A model generated the notes under the pieces. That model did not search any database. It was not told the DNA's origin and saw only the letters and a program-made list of their open reading frames with translations. A stretch of DNA of 64,000 bases from Solen grandis (taxonomy: Eukaryota; Mollusca; Bivalvia; Adapedonta; Solenidae). Positions within the stretch are counted from its first letter, which is position 1. Each line of letters opens with the position of its first letter. Positions 55,369 to 64,000 of this stretch are shown here, piece by piece. A program made the position numbers and the translations under genes. Location of the stretch: assembly GCA_021229015.1 (NCBI GenBank), contig CM037783.1:9061324-9125323 (forward strand). The letters run 5' to 3'.

Positions 55369-56627
55369 ACAAGAGGGCCAAGATGGCCCTTGGTCGCTCA
55401 CCTGAGAAAGATGATTGCTTAAGAAACAAAGATGCTTGAGTGTAAAAGTGAAATCTGGCTTTTTTTATGGTGAAATGGGCACAACTCCTAAATTTACAAG
55501 TCAATATCAGTTATAATTGAACCCGATTGTGAGATTATGGGCATAAACATTGTCTTAAAGTTTAAAAATGATTGTTAAAAAAATGAAGTTGGTAGAGAAT
55601 AAACAAAGTGAAATCTTGCATTTTTTGTATTAAAAGGGGCATAACTCCTGACCTAAATGACCCATCTCAGCCACAATTGAACTCAATCTTATGGTCATTA
55701 ACAATGTCATAAAGTTTGAAGATGATTGCTAAAAAAAGGAAGATGCTAGAGTGTAAACAACGTGAAATATGGCTTTTTTTATATTAAAAGGGGCATAACT
55801 CCTGACCTAATTGATGGATCTCAGCATTAATCGAACTCAATCGAGACCTTATGGTCATAAACATTGCTATAAAGTTTGAAGATGATTGCTAAAAAAGAAG
55901 ATGCTAGAGTGTAAACAACGTGAAATCTGGCATTTTTTTATATTAAAAGGGGCTTAACTCCTGACTTATTGACGGATCTCAGTCATAATCAAACTCAATC
56001 GAGACATTATGGTCATAAGCATTGCCATAAAGTTTGAGGATGATTGCTCAAACGATGAAGATGCTAGAGTGTAAACAAAGTGAAATATGGCATTTTTTAA
56101 TATTAAAAGGGGCATAACTCCTGACCTAATTGATGAATCTCAGCCATAATCAACTCAATCGAGACTTATGGTCATAAGCATTGCATAAAGTTTGAGAGAT
56201 TGCTCAAAGATGAAGATCTAGAGTGTAAACAATGAAATATGGCATTTTTTTAATATTAAAAGGATCATAACTCCTGACCTAATGGTACGATTTCAGCCAT
56301 AATCAAACTTGGTCTTGATTTTATGGTTATAAACATTGATATTAAATTTGAAGATAATTGCTCATGAAATGAAGATGCTAGAGTGCAAACAATGTGAAAT
56401 CCGGCTTTTTTGAATTTTAAAAAACCCCAATTCCAATATCAGCCATAATCGAACTTGGCCGAGATTTTATGGTTATAAACATTGTTTTAAAGTTTGAAGA
56501 TAATTGCTCATAAAATGAAGATGCTAGAGTGCAAACGAACAAATTGTGGACGACGGACGACGGACGGACGGACATTCATCGATCCTAAAAGCTCATCCTG
56601 AGCACACGTGCTCAGGTGAGCTAAAAA
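55369..56627 (+). mobile_element. Pearl-like tandem-core element, about 155-bp units, complete
   Basis: The left end AACAAGAGGGCCAAGATGGC, CGCTCACCTGAG. Units marked by GGGGCATAACTCCTGACCTA at 55636, 55791, 55949, 56109 and 56262, with diverged first and last units, 153-160 bp apart. Each unit contains GAAGATGCTAGAGTGTAAAC and GGTCATAAACATTG. A GGACGACGGACGGACGGAC run (56552-56575) and the right end AAAGCTCATCCTGAGCACAC, GTGCTCAGGTGAGCT follow. Ends match the element at 46314, although the cores are unrelated. Confidence 0.85.
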
Positions 56628-57263
56628 AGTCTGTATATTTGAACATTAGAAAAATAAAATTAAAAAACAGTTTTTTGTTTGTTTGTTTGTTGTTGTTGTT
56701 GTTTTCAAAATAAAGGAGTGTTTTACCGGTCATACTTAAGTGTTTTTAAAAAGATGGGTTACCGTACATAAAAAACCCTAAATTCATTTTGTTTCATTAA
56801 GGTGATTGATATACTAACAATAACATAATATTTACTAAAATTTGTTAATAATTTGAAAAACAACTTAATTTTTATCGGTGAAATTTCATCTTAAAATGCT
56901 GCTATACAGAGTTTACTAAAGGAAATACTCCGAAAATTTGTTTAAGTCTGGTGACCTCTTTTTTCGTAAATATACAAAGAAACATAACGTTTTAATTGTT
57001 TAAAAATGACAATGAAACTGCCGCCATCGTCTTTAAATTTTTATCAGTATTAGAGGCATGGATTGTTTTCTTTGAGTTTACCTGCGTATCATTTTCTGAC
57101 CTGTGGCATTTAGATCGACACACACACACACACAATTATTTAACTGCCATTGTGCCTTTATAATGCTTTTATAAAAGTTTTATAAACATTTTCATTGCTT
57201 AAGATAAGTGTATGTCTCTAGGTATCAAAACATTCCCTTCGTATATTGGGAACACGTAATACT
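56628..57263. other. Region upstream of the receptor phosphatase, (TTG)n and (CA)n
   Basis: TTTGTTTGTTTGTTGTTGTT at about 56676 and ACACACACACACACA at about 57119. The promoter of the phosphatase should lie near 57100-57260; no clear TATA box is seen. Confidence 0.35.
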
Positions 57264-57330
57264 ATGATCTTTTTTCAGACAAGAACTATCTTATTGCTGA
57301 TGTGTTCTTTTATGAACATCCAACATGCAT
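57264..57330 (+). CDS. EGF-type receptor tyrosine phosphatase, exon 1: signal peptide
   Basis: From ATG 57264 the frame encodes a 22-residue leader with hydrophobic core TRTILLLMCSFMNIQHA and ends at a strong donor (CAT|GTAAGTATA) in phase 1. The next exon (58689) opens in phase 1, so the join gives a Tyr followed by CQHADN. Signal peptide, phase and strand all fit. Confidence 0.7.
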
Positions 57331-58317
57331 GTAAGTATATATTTGTACTTATCATATAAAGGAAAAAGCATAACAGAAAAAGGTATTTGTCCATATACAT
57401 ATGTGTACATGTATTATGCTCTTCATAGTCTGGAATAGTAGTTTCATTTTCAATATCATGGTTAGTAAATATGTCATATTCTGTCATACGATTAACGACT
57501 TGTACATTAATATGAATTGTGTCAGTTTTCCCTTTCTAAGGTAAATACTGCTGGACACAAGACGTATGTATCTAAAATTTCCACAAAAGAATGTCCAGCA
57601 ATACCTATGTCACTAACATGTTCGTGTGCCTTAAAACACACATGCTCATTTGAAGAAGTCAATACCAGTAAAGTACATTGTATTTTAAAAAAAATACTTA
57701 TATTAAACAATCTATTTGGAACTATAATTTCAAACGAGTTCTTAAACTTTGAATATGGGATTTAAGCCCAGCTTTATCATGATTTAATCATTAGTTATAT
57801 TGTTTCAAATTTCCATTTAGTCAAATTTGTATCTCAGGTAGTAACTAAACCGCAGACAAGAATGAGAAAATGTCCTATAATTACAAACTTTAAAAGAAAA
57901 TGCACTTTCGCATCATATGCCAATAATTGTAATGAAACATATGGTGAAGCATAGACTAGATAGGTCGGTGGCTCTATTCGCCGTTAGCTGGACGTCGCTG
58001 TATGACTTAAATACTATAGCAGCGACTGTGTACTCAAGTACAAAACACAAATACCATATGCCATCGCTGTAATAAAAGAAATATTTGCAAAAGAGACTGT
58101 GTCAGTTTAAGAAAACCTAGTTTTGCAAACAAAGCTGAAATTATGAGCAACCGTAGTCGGACAATTCCATTGCACATCTTTTTTCTTTTCTTCACAAAAT
58201 CTTATTATCGTGCAGACATAAACAGGTAAACGATTTAGTGTCAAGTAGTTCAACATTTCCTCTTCATTGTTTTACTTAATGATTTCAAGTCTAATTACAT
58301 TCGATCATTCATCATTA

Positions 58318-58505
58318 TACAGTCCCGATGATTAGTGTGTTTGCCCCGGAATCGGGAGGTCGTTAGTTCGGCGGCGACAAACCAAAGTCGTAAAAATATT
58401 ATACTTGTATAGCTCATTCGCTTAGCATTCAGCATACATAAAAGTAGTTTCGGGACTGGTTTGCCCGTTTTCTTGATAATGTGACTAGATGTGGGTACTA
58501 TGCCA
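58318..58505 (+). mobile_element. SINE related to the 25085 copy
   Basis: GATGATTAGTGTGTTTGCCC and GGAATCGGGAGGTCGTTAG form a decayed tRNA-like head. The body TAGTTTCGGGACTGGTTTGC, GATAATGTGACTAGATGTGG matches the copy at 25085-25331. Located in intron 1 of the receptor phosphatase. A further SINE 3' remnant (V-SINE type) lies at about 57958-58045. Confidence 0.55.
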
Positions 58506-58688
58506 CTAAGTTTATATAAAAAGGCCAGAAAAAAAAAATGAATAGACACAAATCAATCAGAGTAGATGGCAAAAGAGTAAATACAACTTTGTCAATTTTG
58601 GAGGCCATTGCGTATAAGTGCTCAATAGTATTTCATCTCATCTTCATTGTTTTTAATTGTGATGTGAATTATATTTTTATTTATAAAG

Positions 58689-60309
58689 ACTGCCAGCACG
58701 CTGACAATGTTATATCAGTCAGGCCAGAAGAATGCAAGGAATGCAAATGTTGCAAAGAGGGGGTATGTCAGACATCAAATGATTATCAATGCGCAGGCCA
58801 ATGTAATGATGGATTCCACGGAGGAAGGTGCTTAAACAAATGCCCTGATAAATGCATCACCTGTAAGGACCATTCGTCATTACAAAACTATGGAAACTGT
58901 ACCCAGTGCAATGATGGACACTACAAGACAGAGACGCACTTCCAGTGTCAGCTACAGTGTCCCGAACACTGTGTAACATGTTTATCCGATGATAAATGTC
59001 TCTCCTGTATACCTGGATATTACATCGAGTCGGGACAATCAGGCAAATGTATACCATGCCCCATAGGTTGTTCAAAGTGCTTATCTGCTGAGAAATGTGA
59101 ATCATGTATTGATGGATATTATTTGGAACAGGATACAGCTGAAGCACAGGTATATGTATATGGAACCTGCAAGCTATGCCGAGAGAACTGTCAGACATGT
59201 GTTTCAATAGAAAGGTGCACAGCTTGTAAGAACGGATACCACGGTAATGTTTGTAAGCACCAATGTTCGGTTGGCTGCATCAGTGAATCATGCTACCAAA
59301 ACAGCGGGACATGTGAAAGAGGTTGCAATTCTGGTTTCACTGGACTCAAATGCGACTCTTGCATAGTTGGAAAATATGGACAAAGTTGTGACCTTAGCTG
59401 TCCAGTCGATTGTTTAGACAACAAATGTGAAAGGGATACAGGTAACTGCGTTGGATGTCCAGAGCTCTTTGAAGGAACAAAATGCGAAAATTGCACAGTA
59501 AGTTACCATGGTGTCAAGTGTAACGAAAATTGTTCAAAGCATTGCCATCAGAAGCGATGTGAACGGTTTACAGGCTATTGTAGTTATGGCTGCATGGGCA
59601 ACTTTGCCGAGCCTTTTTGTCGAGATTGCATAGATGGGAAATATGGCACGGCGTGTATGGATGCATGCCCAATCAATTGTAAGGATAACAAATGTGACAG
59701 GCAAACTGGAATTTGTTTCCATTGTAAACCACATTTCAATGGATCAATTTGTGACTTTTGTGAGCAGGGTTACTATGATAGGAACTGCAGTAGTATTTGC
59801 CCTCACACATGCAAATACCAGAATTGTGAAATGAACAATGGAAGATGTCTTTCGTGCAGTTATCCATATTATTATGGTGAACAATGTGAATTGAATTGCT
59901 CTGCAAATTGTCAGAACAAGACGTGTGACCGAACAACAGGTATATGTAATAACGGATGTTTAGAGGGATTCTCCGGCGACAGATGCTGCTTGAATAATTC
60001 CTTCTGTGAGGAGTGCTTGTCAGATACTGCTTGTTCCAAATGCATTTCTAGTAAATACGGAGAAACATGTCAGGAGCACTGCCCAGATAATTGTGAGTCA
60101 GAAAGATGTGACAAAGAATTTGGGAAATGTTTTGATTGTATGGAAGGATTCCAGGGCCCGAATTGCTTAGTATCCACGGTGACTGATACCTTAAAAGACA
60201 CGTCATCAACTGGAGCTATTGTTGGTTCCATAGTTGGAGTAGTGGTCCTTTTTTCTAGTTTTGCGTTAGTGTTTGTGCTTTACCGCAAAAGGTTTGTTCA
60301 AATTTCTAT
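58689..60309 (+). CDS. EGF-type receptor tyrosine phosphatase, exon 2: cysteine-rich ectodomain and transmembrane segment
   Basis: One exon of about 540 codons. It begins CQHADNVISVRPEECKECKC and carries furin/GF-receptor-like modules (CITCKDH, CVTCLSDDKCLSCIPGYY, CSKCLSAEKCESCIDGYY) followed by a row of laminin/scavenger-type EGF repeats with the pattern C..G.YG..C...CP..C....C....G.C. No stop interrupts it. After VTDTLKDTSSTG comes a transmembrane helix (AIVGSIVGVVVLFSSFALVF), then the stop-transfer YRKR. The donor is either AT|GTAAAT at 60310 or AAAAG|GTTTGT about 15 bp earlier. Without splicing the frame stops at 60313. Extracellular multi-EGF regions of this kind bind ligands or other cells. 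The acceptor is TTTATAAAG|AC. Confidence 0.88.
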
Positions 60310-60546
60310 GTAAATAACTAAGTAGCGTGTCTTTAGAGACGCTTATTGATCTTTTAAACTTGAATCGGAGAAACTGTAGTAGGCATTGCTCTTAGTATAA
60401 ATTTATTTAAATTAATATATTTTCTACACACTTCTCGTGAATCGTTTACAAAAAAAAATAGATTTTTTTTTCTTTATTCCCACATAATGAACTTTTGCAT
60501 AGGTTCATGTTTAATTGTTTCTTTATTCTTCTACCTATTAGGAGAG

Positions 60547-60635
60547 TGATGTTCAGAAAAGAAAAGTATCCCGGAACAAGGAATGTTGTGAACTTCCGTT
60601 CAAAAGCGTGATATACGAAAATGCAAATAATTTAG
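60547..60635 (+). CDS. EGF-type receptor tyrosine phosphatase, juxtamembrane exon
   Basis: The frame SDVQKRKVSRNKECCELPFK, then SVIYENANNL, is open to the donor TTTAG|GTGACT (phase 1). The start is ambiguous: acceptors at 60542 (ATTAG|GAG, phase 0) and 60547 (GAGAG|T, phase 2). The second agrees with the phase of the preceding donor. The basic first part is a normal stop-transfer/juxtamembrane segment. Confidence 0.65.
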
Positions 60636-60910
60636 GTGACTTTATAAATATACTAGATAATATTTCATTTCGAAGTATCGGTCAAATTAATTACATTTAG
60701 AAAATTAAGCATGTTACAAATTAAGTTATGTTTATATATAATAGTTTCTTTGGGTGACAATTTAACATTTTATGTTTTCACTTGAGTTTCCCACCTTTGG
60801 CAAATTTCTGTTAAGGATTTTTTTTAAATACTCCTCCTTATGTATACAAAAAGATATTTAATTGTCGTACATCGTTTGTATATCTGTTCTTCTTTGTTTC
60901 TAATTTAAAG

Positions 60911-61149
60911 TGAGCGAGATGGAAACAAGTACAGAGCATGTAAAAAGTTCATTTGAGGTACATGATTCATCACAAAACTCTACAAATACAAGCGCAAATA
61001 TACACCTCCATGTGGATGGCGAAGAAGACGAATTAAGAAATACGTACTACAATGAAAGTGAAGTGGAAAAGCGCAGTATACTTCCAGTTGAGTCTCTGGC
61101 GGAGTATGTTGGAAAGAAGAGCAGTAATTTCTATAATGAGGAATTTATT
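60911..61149 (+). CDS. EGF-type receptor tyrosine phosphatase, linker exon
   Basis: After AATTTAAAG the exon enters in phase 1 (V-SEMETSTEHVKSSFEVHDSS), continues through an acidic Asn/Ser-rich linker (VDGEEDELRNTYYNESEVEK) and SILPVESLAEYVGKKSSN, and ends NEEFI at GTAAGT (phase 0). The last part is the typical lead into a receptor phosphatase domain ('L..Y...K......F..EF'). Confidence 0.8.
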
Positions 61150-61254
61150 GTAAGTGTTGTTATCAAAAGATATTGTCGTTTCTACCCATGTCGTATTAAA
61201 TATATATTGTTTTAAACAGTTAAAGGTTTACGTGCACAATGCAATTATTTTCTA

Positions 61255-61919
61255 TATATACAAAGAAGGAAAATTAAAAGTAGCCTTGATAATTTTCTAA
61301 ACCTTTACATGATTATAGAGAATTGCATTAGAAACTAATTTATGGGGAAAAAAATGGGGGTTACCATTCTTATTTTTGAGTTATCTGCCCCTGAAATTGA
61401 GGATTTTTTTTTTTTGTTGCTATTTTTTGTCAATTTAAATGGAAGATAACTAAAAATCAAGCCTATCGGTACCTTAATTTATTTCACATCATTGTTTGTT
61501 ATTTCATTTCAAGTCATAATGCAAAGTTTAAAATAATTTCACTATGCCTCAGCAAATAAACATACTGTTGTTGTTTTTTTTCTGGAAAAAAAAAATGAGA
61601 AAAAAATCTATAAATCTATAAATTCGAGTATGCGACTATAGTACAAAATCCGTTGCACAGAATTTCTAAAACTTTAACGCAGTGACAGAGAATACAGTAC
61701 CAAGCATCGAGTTGAAATTAAATGAAGTGTTGCTAGCCCATAATATTGAGTTATCTGCCCTTGAAAATGACTGAAAACTTTCAGGGACATATAACTCAAA
61801 AAGTAGAATGGTGACCCCTTTTTTTCCCCATAAGTTTGTTTCTAGTTTAATTTTCTATAATCATGCAAAGATTTAGAAAATTATCATGGCTAGTTTAAAT
61901 TTTCCTTCTTTTTGTATAC
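61255..61919. repeat. Foldback MITE, ACAAAGAAGG family, copy 2
   Basis: The left arm (TATATACAAAGAAGGAAAAT, TTATGGGGAAAAAAATGGGG, TTGAGTTATCTGCCCCTGAA) recurs inverted at about 61740-61919 (TTTCAGGGACATATAACTCA, CCCATAAG, AAATTTTCCTTCTTTTTGTA). Arms are about 150 bp. Located in an intron of the receptor phosphatase. Confidence 0.75.
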
Positions 61920-62286
61920 AGAAAATAATTCCAGTTTTGTTCACGTATGTCTTTAGAATAATCACGCGTGTATGAGAATATTTTCATTCGGCCATAGTTT
62001 GAGAGGAAACCAAAGTACTTTGAAAAAAAATGCGTATAAGAGCTAGTAGTAAAATAGTCTTTTTTTATGCTTCTTCAGGATGATATCTTTCCGGTCAGAC
62101 GTTATTCACATTAATTTTAGTAGAATGTGTTTATTACTTAATCCTATATATCTTGAAAATAAGAGGTTACGATCTGTTTATTTTTTTCTTCTATGAAATA
62201 AATATCAAATTAAAATGTTTAAGTGTAAGTCATTCTGATTTTGAATGGGTGTTTGTTAAATATTCTTTGTTTGTATTAATTTTTAG

Positions 62287-62374
62287 AGTCTACCCGATGG
62301 TCTCATCAAACCTTGCACAGAAGCAAAAAAGCCGGAAAATCTGGGGAAAAATCGATACAACGCTATATACCCGT
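62287..62374 (+). CDS. EGF-type receptor tyrosine phosphatase, phosphatase-domain exon 1
   Basis: After TTTTTAG the frame gives SLPDGLIKPCTEAKKPENLG then KNRYNAIYP, ending at GTGTAAG; the best donor is CCCGT|GTAAGA in phase 1. 'KNRYxxIxPYD' is a signature of the N-terminal part of protein tyrosine phosphatase domains. The preceding exon ends in phase 0, matching this acceptor. Confidence 0.85.
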
Positions 62375-62500
62375 GTAAGATCAATAATTTCTACATGGAC
62401 GTTCACATTAATTCATAATTTTATTGTTTTTTATCCCTGCTATTCAAATGGTACTTTTGTCATACAGTTCTGCCTTTTATTTACTTTTGATGTGTTGTAG

Positions 62501-62565
62501 ATGATGAAACGCGAGTGAAGCTCTCTGGACCCGAAACAGACTTTATAAATGCATGTTATATAAAT
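62501..62565 (+). CDS. EGF-type receptor tyrosine phosphatase, phosphatase-domain exon 2
   Basis: After GTGTTGTAG the phase-1 join gives Y-DDETRVKLSGPETDFINACY then IN at GTAAGT (phase 0). 'YDxxRVKL......DFINAxYI' is the next conserved block of PTP domains. This fixes the reading across the previous intron. Confidence 0.88.
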
Positions 62566-62969
62566 GTAAGTATGTCTTAGTCTTGTAAAAAGAAAATAAA
62601 TCGCTCATGTTATCTCTCAAAACTATTCATTTTGCCCGACAATTCTAATAATGTTGAAGCAAATTTACAGTTCGAAAAAAAATGGGAGGTTCAGAAAACA
62701 CCATTTCATACATAAAACAAAGACCGTATCCTTAGACTGTATCCTTAGATATTTATGAGATATCCTTTAGTTTTGAATTAATGATAATTACGAGTTATGT
62801 TATTCATGTTCATGGGTTATCCATGGGAATCTGTCAGGGTGATTATATTCCATTAATTATATTCATAACGTGATACTGGCAACAGGTCACCAGACTTATC
62901 AAACACATGTTAACTTAATACTTACATGTATGAACAGCAGATGCGTTTTAAAGACCTACCGTACAGTAA

Positions 62970-63510
62970 AATTTTTTTTTAAAACTTTGAATGATTATAA
63001 AGATTCATGCTAGAAACAATTTATGGGGGAAAATATGGGGGTTTGAGTAATCTGTCACTGGAAGTTTTTTTTTTTTTTTTTTTTGCTTTTCCTTTTTTTC
63101 ATTATTTCATTTTCAAGGGCAGATAACTAAGTATAATGCTAGCAACACCTCATTTGATTTCAACTTTAAGTTCGTTTCTATATTCCCCGTCACTATGTAA
63201 AAGTTTTAGAAATTCTATGCAACAGATTTTATACTATAGTCGCATACCCAAATATATAGAAAAAAATCCCTTTTTTTAAGAAGAACACAGTATGTTTACT
63301 TGCTGAAACAAAGAAATATATGTTGTAAGAATTGTTTGTGATAATGGCTGTATATAAAAAGGTATCGTAGGCTTGAGTTTGTGTTATCTGCCCTTGAAAA
63401 TGACAGACAATTGAAAAATAATCAGGGGCAGGTAACCCAAAAAGTAGAATGGAGACCCCCATTTTTTCCTAATATTTTTTCCTAGAGTAATTCTCTTTCT
63501 TTGTATATAT
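62970..63510. repeat. Foldback MITE, ACAAAGAAGG family, copy 3
   Basis: The left arm around TTTATGGGGGAAAATATGGG and GTAATCTGTCACTGGAAG, with a long T tract. The right arm TTATCTGCCCTTGAAAATGA, AGGGGCAGGTAACCCAAAAA, CTTTCTTTGTATATA. Same family as copies at 495 and 61255. Intronic. The left limit is approximate. Confidence 0.65.
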
Positions 63511-63685
63511 AGTAAATATTGTTACTGAAGAATACGTCTTTAAGATAAGACCAGAAAAGAAAACAAATGTGTGTTTTTGTCATTAAATTCAGACTGTCCC
63601 TGGCACACCTCAATATGTATAAATGTAAAATGTAAAAATGCGTCAAAACAAACACATTTTTAGAAAGTCTGTTTCTATATTTCAG

Positions 63686-63722
63686 GGATATCAGCGAGGA
63701 AAAGAATTCATTGCTTCTCTCG
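63686..63722 (+). CDS. EGF-type receptor tyrosine phosphatase, phosphatase-domain exon 3
   Basis: A short exon after ATATTTCAG: GYQRGKEFIASL plus one base, then GTATGA. 'GY......FIAxQGP' is the expected PTP block, with the final G completed from the next exon (phase 1). Confidence 0.88.
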
Positions 63723-63936
63723 GTATGATCACGCTAACATTACATGAATTTTAATTTCATTGATTTAATATTTTGTCAGCAATTATATACACTCGATTAT
63801 GCATAAATCGAAAGACATTTTAAAGGAAAAAATAGATGCTACGTTCGTATTTAAAGAGAGATTTTTCAAAATAAGCGTTCAGTTCCATTGCCATGGAAGA
63901 ACACGTATTCACTGAAACGTTATAACATTTTGTCAG

Positions 63937-64000
63937 GTCCGATATGGAAGGCAACCGATGGGTTTAAGACCTTTTGGCGAATGGTTTGGCAAGAAAAGAC
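63937..64000 (+). CDS. EGF-type receptor tyrosine phosphatase, phosphatase-domain exon 4, partial
   Basis: After TTTTGTCAG the phase-1 join gives GPIWKATDGFKTFWRMVWQE then KT at the window edge. 'GP....T..DFWRMVWE' is a conserved PTP block. The catalytic HCSAGxGR loop lies beyond the window, so whether the enzyme is active cannot be judged here. Confidence 0.88.

Noticed and set aside
59293..59936. Open frames antisense to the receptor ectodomain
   Set aside because: Shadows of the EGF-rich exon; no independent evidence.

Overview
The window looks like nuclear DNA of a mollusc, most likely a bivalve. It is AT-rich, its genes are split by GT-AG introns, and it contains eukaryotic transposon classes, among them tandem-core elements with ACGG microsatellites of the 'pearl' type described from bivalves and tRNA-derived SINEs with a V-SINE/RUDI-like 3' region. 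Nothing suggests a bacterial, phage or plasmid origin, and no CRISPR array or rRNA is seen. There is one 100-base run of N (19621-19720). The species call is inference from repeat families and gene types.

Host-type genes. (1) The left edge, minus strand, carries the first two coding exons of a secreted or membrane protein with a PAN/apple-like cysteine module and an F5/8 type C (discoidin) domain (100-1688, running off the window). (2) 20903-23770, minus, is a TNF-receptor-like gene: a signal-peptide exon, an exon of cysteine-rich domains and an exon with a transmembrane segment and short tail; its first cysteine-rich domain shows two apparent one-base frame breaks. (3) 57264 to the right edge, plus, is a receptor-type protein tyrosine phosphatase with a large EGF-like/cysteine-rich ectodomain: signal-peptide exon, one giant ectodomain plus membrane exon, juxtamembrane exons, and the first exons of the phosphatase domain. 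A decayed, inverted copy of its ectodomain exon lies at 53221-54158. (4) 49555-52062, minus, is an eight-exon FLYWCH plus MULE-transposase gene with one internal frame break.

Mobile elements dominate the rest: a near-complete D,D34D mariner (36338-37651), a mariner-like MITE (17807-18527), a Penelope-like remnant with a GIY-YIG tail (about 16580-17440), an RTE-like LINE 3' part with an inserted zinc finger (18587-19620), and a 7.2 kb Harbinger-like element with 35-bp inverted ends (27601-34808) holding a 168-bp tandem array and a 4.1 kb two-ORF LINE. Pearl-like elements (4.9, 9, 9.9-10.3, 28.6-29.8, 42.6-43.3, 46.3-47.7, 55.4-56.6 kb), several SINE families and foldback MITEs fill introns and intergenic space.

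Three independent cell-surface receptor-type genes within 64 kb make this a receptor-rich neighbourhood. The genes do not form an operon or a pathway that the sequence can prove. I see no clearly new molecular system. The most unusual items are the rearranged receptor-phosphatase duplication, the LINE whose two ORFs are separated only by an in-frame TAG, and the parallel structure of unrelated pearl-like arrays.
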